This document shows, piece by piece, positions 35,897 through 44,187 of a DNA stretch of 64,000 bases; the stretch's first letter is position 1, and each line of letters starts with the position of its first letter. The translations under genes and the position numbers were made by a program. The notes under the pieces are model-generated. The model worked only from the letters and a program-made list of their open reading frames with translations. It was not told where the DNA came from and searched no databases. Origin of the DNA: an uncultured Algibacter sp. (GTDB lineage: Bacteria > Bacteroidota > Bacteroidia > Flavobacteriales > Flavobacteriaceae); NCBI RefSeq assembly GCF_947495675.1, contig NZ_CANLZX010000003.1, positions 62,001-126,000 on the forward strand. Reading direction: 5' to 3'.

Positions 35897-36571
35897 TTAT
35901 TTAATTTTAAATCTAATATAAGTAATTGGTTTGTTTTGTTCTAAATATTGCGATTCATAAAAGGTTTGAATACTAGTTACTTCTTCTGGACTCCCTTCTT
36001 GCTTATAAACATTATGGTTAGCATAGAGTACTTCGTGTCCTTCTCCATGCAATAAACCTAAAGTATAACCATGCATAAACTCACTATCTGTTTTTAAGTT
36101 TACAACACCTTCTGGTTTTAATATTTTTTTATAACGCTCTAAAAACGTAGCATTAGTCATACGGTGTTTTGTACGCTTATATTTTATTTGAGGATCTGGA
36201 AATGTTATCCAGATTTCATCTACTTCGTTTTCTGCAAAGGCGTGATCTATCAATTCAATTTGTGTACGAAGAAAAGCGACATTTGGTATGTTTTCTTCTA
36301 TGGCCGTTTTGGCACCTCTCCAAAAACGAGCGCCTTTAATGTCTATACCAATAAAATTTTTATCTGGATATTTTTGAGCCAACGCAACGGAATACTCACC
36401 TTTACCACACCCTAACTCTAATACTAAAGGGTTATTATTATGAAAAACTTCTTTTCTCCAATTCCCTTTTAAGTTGAAATTAGAGTTTACCAACTCATCT
36501 CTTGATGGTTGAACGACATTTGAAAATGTTTCGTTTTCTTTAAATCTTCTGAGTTTATTTTTGCTTCCCAA
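35897..36571 (-). CDS. trmB: tRNA (guanine-46-N7)-methyltransferase
   Basis: 224 residues. SAM motif LELGCGKGEYSVALAQ, then FIGIDIKGARFW, and the catalytic TrmB signature WITFPDPQIKYKRTKHRM. It methylates G46 in the tRNA variable loop. It is immediately upstream of the LysE exporter gene. Confidence 0.95.
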   Translation of the reverse strand: MGSKNKLRRFKENETFSNVVQPSRDELVNSNFNLKGNWRKEVFHNNNPLVLELGCGKGEYSVALAQKYPDKNFIGIDIKGARFWRGAKTAIEENIPNVAFLRTQIELIDHAFAENEVDEIWITFPDPQIKYKRTKHRMTNATFLERYKKILKPEGVVNLKTDSEFMHGYTLGLLHGEGHEVLYANHNVYKQEGSPEEVTSIQTFYESQYLEQNKPITYIRFKIK

Positions 36572-36714
36572 AGTTTATTAACGATTTCTTATTATTACTT
36601 TATTTTTGGTAAAATTAAGGAAATATCCTCGAGGCATTATATTCTTACCTTTGAATTTAGCAAAAAAGTGTGTGAGGGAATAATGTAACATCTTTTTTTT
36701 CTATTAAATGCAAA

Positions 36715-36757
36715 AAAAAGATATAGCGGAAAGCCCGACCCTTGGGGCACGCCCTAA
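36715..36757 (-). repeat. Dispersed GC-rich repeat before the glycosyltransferase
   Basis: On the minus strand this reads a GGGCGTGCCCC-like head, then GGGTCGGGCTTTCCGC and TATATC followed by eight T. It is clearly more GC-rich than its surroundings. Bases 36715-36735 match 16715-16735 (opposite strand) at 19 of 21 positions. From memory, GGGTCGGGCT-type sequences recur between genes in many Bacteroidota genomes. Confidence 0.55.
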
Positions 36758-36766
36758 TATGTATTG

Positions 36767-37813
36767 ATGAAAAAAAGAATTTTAGTTGCACCTTTAAATT
36801 GGGGACTTGGACATGCCACTCGTTGCATACCAATAATTAATGCGTTAATTGCAGAAAGTTTTGTACCCATAATTGCAAGTGATGGTATTGCTTTAGCTTT
36901 ACTTAAAAAAGAGTTTCCTAACCTTACTACTATAGAATTACCTTCTTACAATGTTACTTACAGTAAAAATGGTAAACTATTTAAATTAAAACTATTAAAA
37001 GATTCACCAAAACTTTTAAAAGCGATTAAAGCTGAAAAAAAAGTTATTGCTTCTATATTAGAGCATAACGATTTTGCCGGAATTATTTCAGACAATAGAT
37101 TAGGGGTTAGACATAAAAAAGTGCCTTCGGTTTTCATTACACACCAACTTAATGTTTTAAGTGGTAATACAACTTGGCTAAGTACAAAATTGCATCAAAA
37201 TATTATAAAGAAGTTTGACATATGCTGGGTTCCAGATATTGATGAAAAACTAAATTTAAGCGGAAAATTAGGGCATGTCACTAATTTTGATTTACCTGTA
37301 AAATACATTGGTCCTTTAAGTAGATTTACTAAATTAAGAATTGAAATTAAAAATGATTTAATGGTTTTACTTTCTGGACCAGAACCACAACGCACCTTGC
37401 TTGAAACAAAATTATTTTCTGAATTAAAAGCATATACTGGTAAAGTTGTTTTTGTGAAAGGTGTAATGGAAAAAGAACAATCTATACAAGTTTTAGGAAA
37501 CATAACTGTTTATAATTTTATGACCTCTAAGCAACTTGAAAAAACAATTAATGAAAGTGCTTTACTCTTATCTAGATCTGGATATACTACTGTTATGGAT
37601 TTGGCTAAACTAAATAAAAAAGCTTTTTTTATACCTACACCTGGACAGTTTGAACAAGAATATTTAGCTAAAAGATTTTCTGAAATGAACCTAGTTCCCA
37701 GTTGCACCCAAAAGGAATTTAATTTAAATAAACTTGAAAACTTAGAAAACTACAAAGGCTTAAAATCTTTTGATTTTGAAATTAATTTTAAAGAATTATT
37801 CGACCTTTTCTAG
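36767..37813 (+). CDS. Glycosyltransferase, GT28/MurG-like (GT-B fold)
   Basis: 348 residues from the ATG at 36767 (a TTG one codon upstream is possible). It opens RILVAPLNWGLGHATRCIPI, the glycine-rich GT-B N-terminal loop, and later has the nucleotide-sugar-binding LLSRSGYTTVMDLAKLNKKAFFIPTPGQFEQEYLA, like MurG and MGDG synthase. It likely transfers a sugar to a lipid or envelope acceptor. The acceptor is unknown. The 3' end overlaps the convergent histidine kinase gene by 18 bp. A possible TAnnTTTG box (TACCTTTG) sits at 36646-36653. Confidence 0.83.
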   Translation: MKKRILVAPLNWGLGHATRCIPIINALIAESFVPIIASDGIALALLKKEFPNLTTIELPSYNVTYSKNGKLFKLKLLKDSPKLLKAIKAEKKVIASILEHNDFAGIISDNRLGVRHKKVPSVFITHQLNVLSGNTTWLSTKLHQNIIKKFDICWVPDIDEKLNLSGKLGHVTNFDLPVKYIGPLSRFTKLRIEIKNDLMVLLSGPEPQRTLLETKLFSELKAYTGKVVFVKGVMEKEQSIQVLGNITVYNFMTSKQLEKTINESALLLSRSGYTTVMDLAKLNKKAFFIPTPGQFEQEYLAKRFSEMNLVPSCTQKEFNLNKLENLENYKGLKSFDFEINFKELFDLF

Positions 37814-38839
37814 TGTAAAAGAAAATTCGCTACCAACAGCATATTCGCTTTCAACATATATTTTTTCTTGATGTGCTTCAATAATATGCTTTACTATAGA
37901 AAGTCCAAGACCAGATCCTCCTTCTTTTCTAGAACCACTTTTATCTACACGATAAAAACGCTCAAATAAACGCGGAATATGTTCTTTGGCTATACCTTCT
38001 CCATTATCTGTAACTCGAACAATTACTTTATTTTTTATAAGGTTTTCAATACTAACTTCTGTAGTTCCTTTTTCGCTGCCATACTTTATTGAGTTAACAA
38101 TTAAATTAACCAATACTTGTTGTATACGCTCCTTATCTGCTTTTACCAGTATGGGATTAGGGTAGTCTGTATCAAAAACAAGTGTTATTTTCCTCTTATT
38201 GGCTTTCATTTCCAACATATCAAATACACTTTCTACTAATTCAACAATATTAAAAACCTCGAAATTTAAACTTAAATCACCTACTTCTAATTTGGTAATC
38301 ATATCTAAATCTTTAATAATATAACCCAATCGTTCAATCCCTTTACTTGCTCTTAACAGATATTTTTCTCTTAAGTTCTTATCGTTCATAGCACCATCCA
38401 ACAATGTTAGAATATAACCTTGAACTGTAAATAATGGTGTCTTTAGTTCATGAGACACATTACCTATAAAATCTTTCCTGTATGCTTCTCTTACTTTAAG
38501 CGTTTCAATTTCTATTTTCTTATCGTTAGCAAACTTATCTATTTCTTGAGTTAAGGTTTGCATATCTGTAGTAATAGCACCTTTTGTTAAGTTAACAGAC
38601 TCTAAAAGTGTTAAGTCATCATAAATACGCTTTACACGTTTATAAATAAATCGTTCTACACTAAATTGAATAATAATAAAAGAAAATATAAAAATACTTA
38701 TAGAAAACAATAAAGGGTAATACCATTCTAAAACATGATAGTAATACAAAAAAACACTCATTAAGAGTGTTGTGTATAATGTAATAAAAGATGCTGTACG
38801 CACAGCAAACCGATATGATTTTTTAAATTTTGCCTGCAT
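37796..38839 (-). CDS. PhoR-like sensor histidine kinase
   Basis: 347 residues. Two hydrophobic helices at about 10-32 and 36-57 form a short membrane anchor with almost no periplasmic loop. The dimerisation helix carries VSHELKTPLFTVQGYI, and the ATPase shows N box (VLVNLIVNSIKYG), G1 (VTDNGEGIA), F box (LFERFYRVD) and G2 (GGSGLGLSIVKHI). Its ATG overlaps the response-regulator stop by one base (TAATG), a translationally coupled PhoBR-type pair. With no clear extracellular sensor, it may depend on a partner membrane protein. Confidence 0.92.
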   Translation of the reverse strand: MQAKFKKSYRFAVRTASFITLYTTLLMSVFLYYYHVLEWYYPLLFSISIFIFSFIIIQFSVERFIYKRVKRIYDDLTLLESVNLTKGAITTDMQTLTQEIDKFANDKKIEIETLKVREAYRKDFIGNVSHELKTPLFTVQGYILTLLDGAMNDKNLREKYLLRASKGIERLGYIIKDLDMITKLEVGDLSLNFEVFNIVELVESVFDMLEMKANKRKITLVFDTDYPNPILVKADKERIQQVLVNLIVNSIKYGSEKGTTEVSIENLIKNKVIVRVTDNGEGIAKEHIPRLFERFYRVDKSGSRKEGGSGLGLSIVKHIIEAHQEKIYVESEYAVGSEFSFTLEKVE

Positions 38840-39519
38840 TAATCCACAAACTTATAGCCTACGCCTTTAATAGTTTTAAAGCTTTTATCACCTAATTTTT
38901 CACGAAGTTTTCTAATATGAACATCAATTGTTCTACCTCCAACAATAACTTCATTACCCCAAACATTATCAAGAATTTCATCTCTTTTAAAAACTTTGCC
39001 TGGTTTAGATGCTAGTAAAGATAATAATTCAAATTCTTTTCTAGGTAGTATAATTTCTTTTCCTTTTGATACAATTTTGTACTCATCTCTATTTATAACA
39101 AGACTACCAACTTTTAGTGTATCTGCTACATCTTCTTCTTTAAAACGCCTTAAAAGCGCTTTTACTTTACTTACTAAAACTTTTGGTTTTATTGGCTTTG
39201 TTATGTAATCGTCTGCTCCAGCATCAAAACCAGCAACTTGAGAATAATCTTCTCCTCTAGCAGTTAAAAATGTTATAATTGTATTTTTTAAATCTGGATT
39301 TTTTCTTAAAACTTCACAAGCTTCAATACCATCCATTTCTGGCATCATAACATCTAATATAATTAAATGTGGTTGTTCTTTTTTAGCTTTCTTAACACCT
39401 TCTTGTCCGTTTTCAGCTGTAATTACTTGATATCCTTCACTAGATAAATTATAACCAATAATTTCTAATATATCCGGCTCATCATCTACCAATAATATTT
39501 TAATATCCTTTTTTTTCAT
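38839..39519 (-). CDS. OmpR/PhoB-family response regulator
   Basis: 226 residues. Receiver domain: acidic pair in LLVDDEPDILE, phosphoacceptor in LIILDVMMPEMDG, Thr in FLTARGED and Lys in ITKPIKP. The winged-helix output (about 130-226) is typical OmpR/PhoB: LPRKEFELLSLLASKPGKVFKR, VGGRTIDVHIRKLREKLG, IKGVGYKF. It should bind direct-repeat DNA sites. It is the first gene of the pair with the kinase. Confidence 0.94.
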   Translation of the reverse strand: MKKKDIKILLVDDEPDILEIIGYNLSSEGYQVITAENGQEGVKKAKKEQPHLIILDVMMPEMDGIEACEVLRKNPDLKNTIITFLTARGEDYSQVAGFDAGADDYITKPIKPKVLVSKVKALLRRFKEEDVADTLKVGSLVINRDEYKIVSKGKEIILPRKEFELLSLLASKPGKVFKRDEILDNVWGNEVIVGGRTIDVHIRKLREKLGDKSFKTIKGVGYKFVD

Positions 39520-39666
39520 TATTTTAGATATGTTTATAAAAGTAAAGATAAAACTATTAACACAATTATATTACCATAGTATAATTAATAACGTTAAGAT
39601 AACAAACCCATGATTATCATTTAAACTTTCGACAAACTACTTTTATATTTAACACTCTTTTGGCAT

Positions 39667-39674
39667 TACTTTTG
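39667..39674 (+). promoter_or_regulatory. -7 box of the minimal T9SS protein gene
   Basis: TACTTTTG matches TAnnTTTG, 38 bp before the ATG. The preceding TTGGCA also gives a partial sigma-54 look (TGGCA then TTGA at the right spacing), but the -12 GC is missing. Confidence 0.4.
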
Positions 39675-39712
39675 ATGTATTTTATTAACTTTATAGAACC
39701 AAATCGTAGTGT

Positions 39713-40054
39713 ATGAAAAAAATTTACTTTTTATTATTATTAGTTACTTTAACATGCTTTACAAACCAATTTATGGTTGCTCAAAGTTATGCTAACAATC
39801 CCTCTACGAAAACAAATATTGAAGGATTATCTATTTATCCTAATCCTGTTAATAGTGAAAGACCTATAATTAATATCGCATCAAAACTTAGTTTAGTTAA
39901 GCAAATTGAAATTTTTGATGTATTAGGAAAACAAGTATTTAACACCATTTTATACAGTAAAGAATTAAATATTTCAAGTTTAAGAAAAGGTGTTTATATT
40001 TTAAAAATTACCGAAAACAATGTAAGTGAATCTAGAAAACTTATTATTAGGTAA
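39713..40054 (+). CDS. Minimal secreted protein: signal peptide plus T9SS type A sorting domain
   Basis: 113 residues. A signal peptide (MKKIYFLLLLVTL...) ends near residue 24. After only about 14 residues comes a complete T9SS type A C-terminal domain: LSIYPNPVNS, IEIFDVLGKQVFN, ISSLRKGVYILKI and the final ESRKLIIR. There is therefore almost no cargo between secretion signals. Normally this domain is the tail of a large secreted enzyme or adhesin. This may be a tiny cell-surface protein or the residue of a deleted larger gene. It has its own -7 box and a strong terminator. Confidence 0.85.
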   Translation: MKKIYFLLLLVTLTCFTNQFMVAQSYANNPSTKTNIEGLSIYPNPVNSERPIINIASKLSLVKQIEIFDVLGKQVFNTILYSKELNISSLRKGVYILKITENNVSESRKLIIR

Positions 40055-40078
40055 ATTTATAATTAAAAATATGTTTTG

Positions 40079-40107
40079 AAAGCGTTGTTTCTAGCAACGC
40101 TTTTTTA
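40079..40107 (+). terminator. Terminator of the minimal T9SS protein gene
   Basis: A 9-bp perfect stem (AAAGCGTTG / CAACGCTTT, 7-base loop) with a T run, 24 bp after the stop codon. Confidence 0.9.
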
Positions 40108-40114
40108 TTTTACA

Positions 40115-40122
40115 TACTTTTG
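40115..40122 (+). promoter_or_regulatory. -7 box very close to the LuxE-like start (leaderless candidate)
   Basis: TACTTTTG ends only four bases before the ATG at 40127. Transcription from this box would begin at or near the start codon, giving a leaderless mRNA. Confidence 0.5.
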
Positions 40123-40126
40123 TAAC

Positions 40127-41107
40127 ATGATTTCCGAACATGAAATTTTTAACATACAAAATAACAATGAATTTGAACACTTAGCACTTAAAGTGTTTAA
40201 ATTTCAATTTAAAAACAATAGAGTTTATAGGTCTTTTTGCGATTTATTATACAAACACCCTAGTGAAGTAAACACTTTAAGAGATATTCCGTTTTTACCT
40301 ATTCAGTTTTTTAAAACTCGAGAAATTTTAAGCTCTAATACTACCATAAAAAGAACATTTACAAGTTCTGGCACTTCTGGAAAAGAAACAAGCAAACATC
40401 ATGTTACCGATTTAAATATTTATAAAAAAAGTTTTACCAAAGGGTTTGAAAAATTTTATGGTAACATTGAAGATTATGTGATTTTGGGGTTGTTACCCTC
40501 TTATTTAGAACGTGAAGGCTCTTCTTTAATATATATGGTAGATAACATGATTAAAACCTCTAAATATTCTGAAAGCGGGTTTTATTTAAATAATCTTTCA
40601 GAATTAAAAGACACATTAATAAAACTAGATTCCGAAGGAAAAAAAGTTTTATTAATTGGCGTTTCTTTTGCTTTATTAGATTTAGTTGAAAACCATCAAT
40701 TCAATTTAAAAAATACTATTATTATGGAAACTGGCGGTATGAAAGGCCGAAGAAAAGAGTTAATAAGAACAGAGCTCCATAATACACTAAAAAAAGGTTT
40801 TGGTGTAAACCAAATACATAGTGAATATGGTATGACGGAACTTTTAAGTCAAGCGTATTCAAAAGGAAACGGTCTATTTGATTGTCCGCCCTGGATGTCT
40901 GTTTTATCTCGTGATACTGAAGACGCATTAACAATTCTTAATACAGGTAAAACAGGTGGCTTAAATATTATTGATTTAGCAAATATAAATTCTTGTTCTT
41001 TTATTGCTACTCAAGATTTAGGTAGTGTAAAAAGTGATGGTACTTTTGAAGTTATAGGGCGTTTTGATAATTCTGATATTCGAGGATGCAACCTAATGGT
41101 TTTGTAA
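40127..41107 (+). CDS. LuxE/PaaK-like acyl-activating enzyme
   Basis: 326 residues from the ATG at 40127. A longer frame from 40076 runs through the preceding terminator hairpin and is rejected. The adenylate-forming signature is FTSSGTSGKETSKHHV, with later IIMETGGMKGRRKEL and HSEYGMTELLSQAY, as in LuxE acyl-protein synthetases and PaaK CoA ligases. It lacks the large C-terminal lid of full ligases. No lux genes are near. In Bacteroidota such proteins sit in lipid or envelope gene sets. It presumably activates a fatty or aromatic acid. Confidence 0.82.
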   Translation: MISEHEIFNIQNNNEFEHLALKVFKFQFKNNRVYRSFCDLLYKHPSEVNTLRDIPFLPIQFFKTREILSSNTTIKRTFTSSGTSGKETSKHHVTDLNIYKKSFTKGFEKFYGNIEDYVILGLLPSYLEREGSSLIYMVDNMIKTSKYSESGFYLNNLSELKDTLIKLDSEGKKVLLIGVSFALLDLVENHQFNLKNTIIMETGGMKGRRKELIRTELHNTLKKGFGVNQIHSEYGMTELLSQAYSKGNGLFDCPPWMSVLSRDTEDALTILNTGKTGGLNIIDLANINSCSFIATQDLGSVKSDGTFEVIGRFDNSDIRGCNLMVL

Positions 41108-41233
41108 ACACCATAAATATTTACAACCCACTAAATAAAAATTTAAAAACGAATGTAAGTTTTTGAAAAAAGCAACGACTAAGTATACAGCTAAGAAAAA
41201 GAAAAATTAGTTTTTAGTTAATTGGTTAAATTT

Positions 41234-41259
41234 AAAGCCTGAGTAAAAACTCAGGCTTT
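41234..41259 (-). terminator. Terminator of tyrS
   Basis: A 10-bp perfect stem AAAGCCTGAG/CTCAGGCTTT with a 6-base loop just past the tyrS stop. It is symmetric enough to serve the convergent upstream gene too. Confidence 0.8.
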
Positions 41260-41267
41260 ATCATTTT

Positions 41268-42563
41268 TTATACTATTTGCAATACAAAATAGTTCTTTTT
41301 GCCTCTTTGTAAGAGCACAAATTTATTATTTATAAGATCTTTATTTGTAATACTATAATCTTCCTTAACTTTTTCTTTATTTACAGAAATTGAGTTTTCT
41401 TTAAGCGCTCTTCTTGCTTCTCCATTAGATTTTAAAAACCCTCCTTTTTCAGCTAGAGCAGCTATAATATCTAATCCGTTTTCTATTTCAGATTTAGCTA
41501 TTTGCGTTTGGGGTACTCCATCAAAAACATCTAAAAATGTTTTTTCGTCTAAGCCTTTTAAATCTTCACTTGTAGATTTTCCAAATAATATATTACTTGC
41601 TTTAATGGCATTATCTAAATCTTCTTTAGAGTGTACCATAACTGTAATTTCTTCAGCCAAACGCTTTTGTAATACTCTTAAATGTGGTGCTTCTTTGTGT
41701 TCTAAAATAAGATTATTAATTTCTTCTTCATTTAAAAAAGTAAAAATCTTGATATACTTTTCTGCATCTTCATCACTTGAATTTAGCCAATATTGGTAAA
41801 ATTTATATGGAGATGTTCTATTTGCATCTAACCAAACATTTCCACCTTCCGATTTACCGAATTTTGATCCATCAGATTTTGTAATTAATGGACATGTAAT
41901 AGCAAAGCCTTTTCCGCCAGCAACTCTTCTAATTAATTCGGTTCCTGTAGTAATATTTCCCCATTGATCACTACCTCCCATTTGTATGGAGCAATCTCTT
42001 TCTCTATAAAGATGAAGAAAATCGTAACCTTGAACCATTTGATACGTAAACTCTGTAAAACTCATACCTTCTGATGCATCAGAAGAAATTCTATTTTTAA
42101 CAGAATCTTTAGCCATCATGTAGTTTACAGTAATATGTTTACCAACATCGCGTATAAATTCTAAAAACGAAAAGTCTTTCATCCAGTCGTAATTATTCAC
42201 AAGTTCGGCAGCGTTTTCTTCGTTACTTTCAAAATCTAAAAAATGTGCTAATTGTGTTTTTATAGATTCTTGATTATGACGAAGTGTTTTTTCATCTAAT
42301 AAATTACGCTCATTTGATTTTCCTGATGGGTCTCCAATCATACCTGTTGCACCACCAACTAAAGCTACCGGCTTATGTCCACATCTTTGATAATGCGCCA
42401 AAAGCATAATAGGCACTAGGTTTCCTATGTGTAAAGAATCTGCAGTTGGATCAAACCCAACATAAGCACTTCGCATACTTTCCATTAAATGTTCTTCAGC
42501 ACCTGGCATAACTGTATGTATCATGCCTCTCCAAGTTAATTCTTCAACAAAGTTCTTTATCAT
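41268..42563 (-). CDS. tyrS: Tyrosyl-tRNA synthetase
   Basis: 431 residues. Class I motifs: HIGH-like [12 protein letters not shown], and KMSKS-like [11 protein letters not shown] (KFGKS). Tyrosine-site elements [12 protein letters not shown] and YQMVQGYDF are seen, and an S4-like RNA-binding domain closes the protein ([20 protein letters not shown]). Two -7 boxes lie directly upstream (42580-42597). Single gene with terminator. Confidence 0.97.
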   Translation of the reverse strand: MIKNFVEELTWRGMIHTVMPGAEEHLMESMRSAYVGFDPTADSLHIGNLVPIMLLAHYQRCGHKPVALVGGATGMIGDPSGKSNERNLLDEKTLRHNQESIKTQLAHFLDFESNEENAAELVNNYDWMKDFSFLEFIRDVGKHITVNYMMAKDSVKNRISSDASEGMSFTEFTYQMVQGYDFLHLYRERDCSIQMGGSDQWGNITTGTELIRRVAGGKGFAITCPLITKSDGSKFGKSEGGNVWLDANRTSPYKFYQYWLNSSDEDAEKYIKIFTFLNEEEINNLILEHKEAPHLRVLQKRLAEEITVMVHSKEDLDNAIKASNILFGKSTSEDLKGLDEKTFLDVFDGVPQTQIAKSEIENGLDIIAALAEKGGFLKSNGEARRALKENSISVNKEKVKEDYSITNKDLINNKFVLLQRGKKNYFVLQIV

Positions 42564-42579
42564 TTTTCTTAAATTTTTA

Positions 42580-42597
42580 CAAAACTATGCAAATATA
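42580..42597 (-). promoter_or_regulatory. -7 boxes of tyrS
   Basis: On the minus strand TATATTTG (42590-42597) and TAGTTTTG (42580-42587) both fit TAnnTTTG, within 35 bp of the ATG. The first is the more typical form. Confidence 0.5.
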
Positions 42598-42650
42598 AAA
42601 ATACAGGTATAATTACTTATGGATTATGAATAATTCTTTAATTTAGTTGC

Positions 42651-43652
42651 ATGATTTTAGTAACAGGAGGCACAGGTTTAGTTGGAGCGCATTTACTTTA
42701 CAGACTTGTTTCTGAAAATAAAAAGGTTAGAGCCATTTACAGAACTGAACGTAAACTTGAAAACACTAAGAGTGTTTTTTCTAGCTACAGTAATGATTAT
42801 AACACTTTGTTTAATACTATTGAATGGGTAAAGTCTGATATTTTAGATATTCCTTCACTTTCTGATGCTTTTATTGGTATAACAAAAGTTTACCATTGCG
42901 CTGCATTTGTTTCTTTTGAGCCAGATAAATATCAGCTTTTACGAAAAACTAATATTGAAGGCACAGCCAATATTGTTAATTTAAGTATTTCTAATTCCAT
43001 TAAAAAACTTTGTTATGTAAGCTCAATTGCTACTTTAGGCAAAACTTTAAATAATGAATCTATTACTGAAGACACCAATTGGAACCCTGAAGAAGATAAT
43101 AGTGTTTACGCCATAACTAAATATGGAGCAGAAATTGAGGTTTGGAGAGGTACACAAGAAGGACTAGATGCAGTTGTTGTAAATCCTGGTGTTATTTTGG
43201 GTGCAGGAATTTGGCATTACGGTACTGGGAGTTTATTTAAAAAAGCTAAAAATGGCTTAAAATATTATACATCTGGAACTGTAGGCTTAGTATCTGTTGA
43301 TGATGTTGTCACAATTATGATGCAATTAATGGATAGTAACATAATTAACCAACGCTTTATTTTGGTAGCTGAAAATTGGACTTACAAAGATTTTCTTCAA
43401 GCATTAGCTAAAGCAGTAAAAACGAACCCTCCTAATAAACTAGCAAGCAGTAAATTATTAAATATTGGTTGGAAATTAGATTGGCTAAAACACAAATTAA
43501 CAGGAAAGAGAAGACAGTTAACAAAGCATATAGCCAAATCTTTAGCCACCAAAACACATTACAGTAGCGATAAAATAAAAACAGCTTTAAATTACAAATT
43601 CAAAGCTGTAGATGACACTATAAGTTCTATTGGGAAACACTATCAGAAATAG
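42651..43652 (+). CDS. NAD(P)-dependent epimerase/dehydratase (short-chain reductase, extended)
   Basis: 333 residues. The Rossmann start is MILVTGGTGLVGAHLLYRL. The catalytic Tyr-Lys is in NSVYAITKYGAEIEV, with upstream Ser in CYVSSIATLG. VVVNPGVILGAG and GTVGLVSVDDVV fit the dihydroflavonol-4-reductase-like branch of extended SDRs. The natural substrate is unknown; bacterial members act on sugar nucleotides or hydroxy-ketones. The last 26 bp overlap the convergent DUF4296 gene. Confidence 0.88.
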   Translation: MILVTGGTGLVGAHLLYRLVSENKKVRAIYRTERKLENTKSVFSSYSNDYNTLFNTIEWVKSDILDIPSLSDAFIGITKVYHCAAFVSFEPDKYQLLRKTNIEGTANIVNLSISNSIKKLCYVSSIATLGKTLNNESITEDTNWNPEEDNSVYAITKYGAEIEVWRGTQEGLDAVVVNPGVILGAGIWHYGTGSLFKKAKNGLKYYTSGTVGLVSVDDVVTIMMQLMDSNIINQRFILVAENWTYKDFLQALAKAVKTNPPNKLASSKLLNIGWKLDWLKHKLTGKRRQLTKHIAKSLATKTHYSSDKIKTALNYKFKAVDDTISSIGKHYQK

Positions 43653-44187
43653 GTTCCAATAATCCTTCAAGTTCTTTTATACTTTCTTCATAAAGCTTAT
43701 CACCTTTTTGCAAAGTATCAATTGTATTAGTCTCTTTTACCAACAAAGAATCTTTATTTTCTTCGTTTTCTTTATTTTCAATTAATAGGTTTGCTAAAGA
43801 ATCTGCTTCTCTTTTGGTTTTTTCTTTCCATTCTGCAGCTTCAATAGTTTTAAGCTCTTCTTTAAGAGCGACTAAACTATCGGCTAGTTTTGTATATATC
43901 TCTTCGTAGTCTTCAATATAAAACGAGTAATAATCGTTACTTAAAGCAAATTGTAAACTATCAATATTATACTTTTTATAAACATACGTATTCATATCAA
44001 GACCACTATCGCGCATAATGGTTTTATTTTTTGAATTCGCCGATGTAATAAGTTTAGCATCTATTAATATATTGACCATTTTATCCTTAGAAATTAAATT
44101 CTTAGGCTTTTTGGGGCCTTTTAATTTATTACACGCTACAGCAATAAAAAATATACCAACACATAAAATAAATCGTTTTAAAATCAT
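43627..44187 (-). CDS. DUF4296 lipoprotein
   Basis: 186 residues. Lipoprotein signal with AVAC placing the lipidated Cys near residue 19. The DUF4296 region follows (ISKDKMVNILIDAKLI, YVYKKYNIDSLQFALSNDYYSF). The C-terminal 60 residues are an acidic, coiled-coil-like Glu/Lys-rich tail. Function unknown. The start overlaps the pyrC stop by 4 bp, so it is co-translated with dihydroorotase, an arrangement seen in other Flavobacteriia. Confidence 0.82.
   Translation of the reverse strand: MILKRFILCVGIFFIAVACNKLKGPKKPKNLISKDKMVNILIDAKLITSANSKNKTIMRDSGLDMNTYVYKKYNIDSLQFALSNDYYSFYIEDYEEIYTKLADSLVALKEELKTIEAAEWKEKTKREADSLANLLIENKENEENKDSLLVKETNTIDTLQKGDKLYEESIKELEGLLEPISDSVSQ

Noticed and set aside
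39661..39676. Sigma-54-like TTGGCATTACTTTTGA before the T9SS mini-gene
   Set aside because: The -12 GC is missing, and the same bases contain a better TAnnTTTG housekeeping box.
40076..40126. N-terminal extension of the LuxE-like protein from a TTG at 40076
   Set aside because: It would translate through the terminator hairpin of the preceding gene; the -7 box supports ATG 40127.
41163..41210. A 15-codon Lys-rich frame (TTG start) downstream of the LuxE-like gene
   Set aside because: Too short, with no start signal or recognisable family; most likely chance in A-rich DNA.
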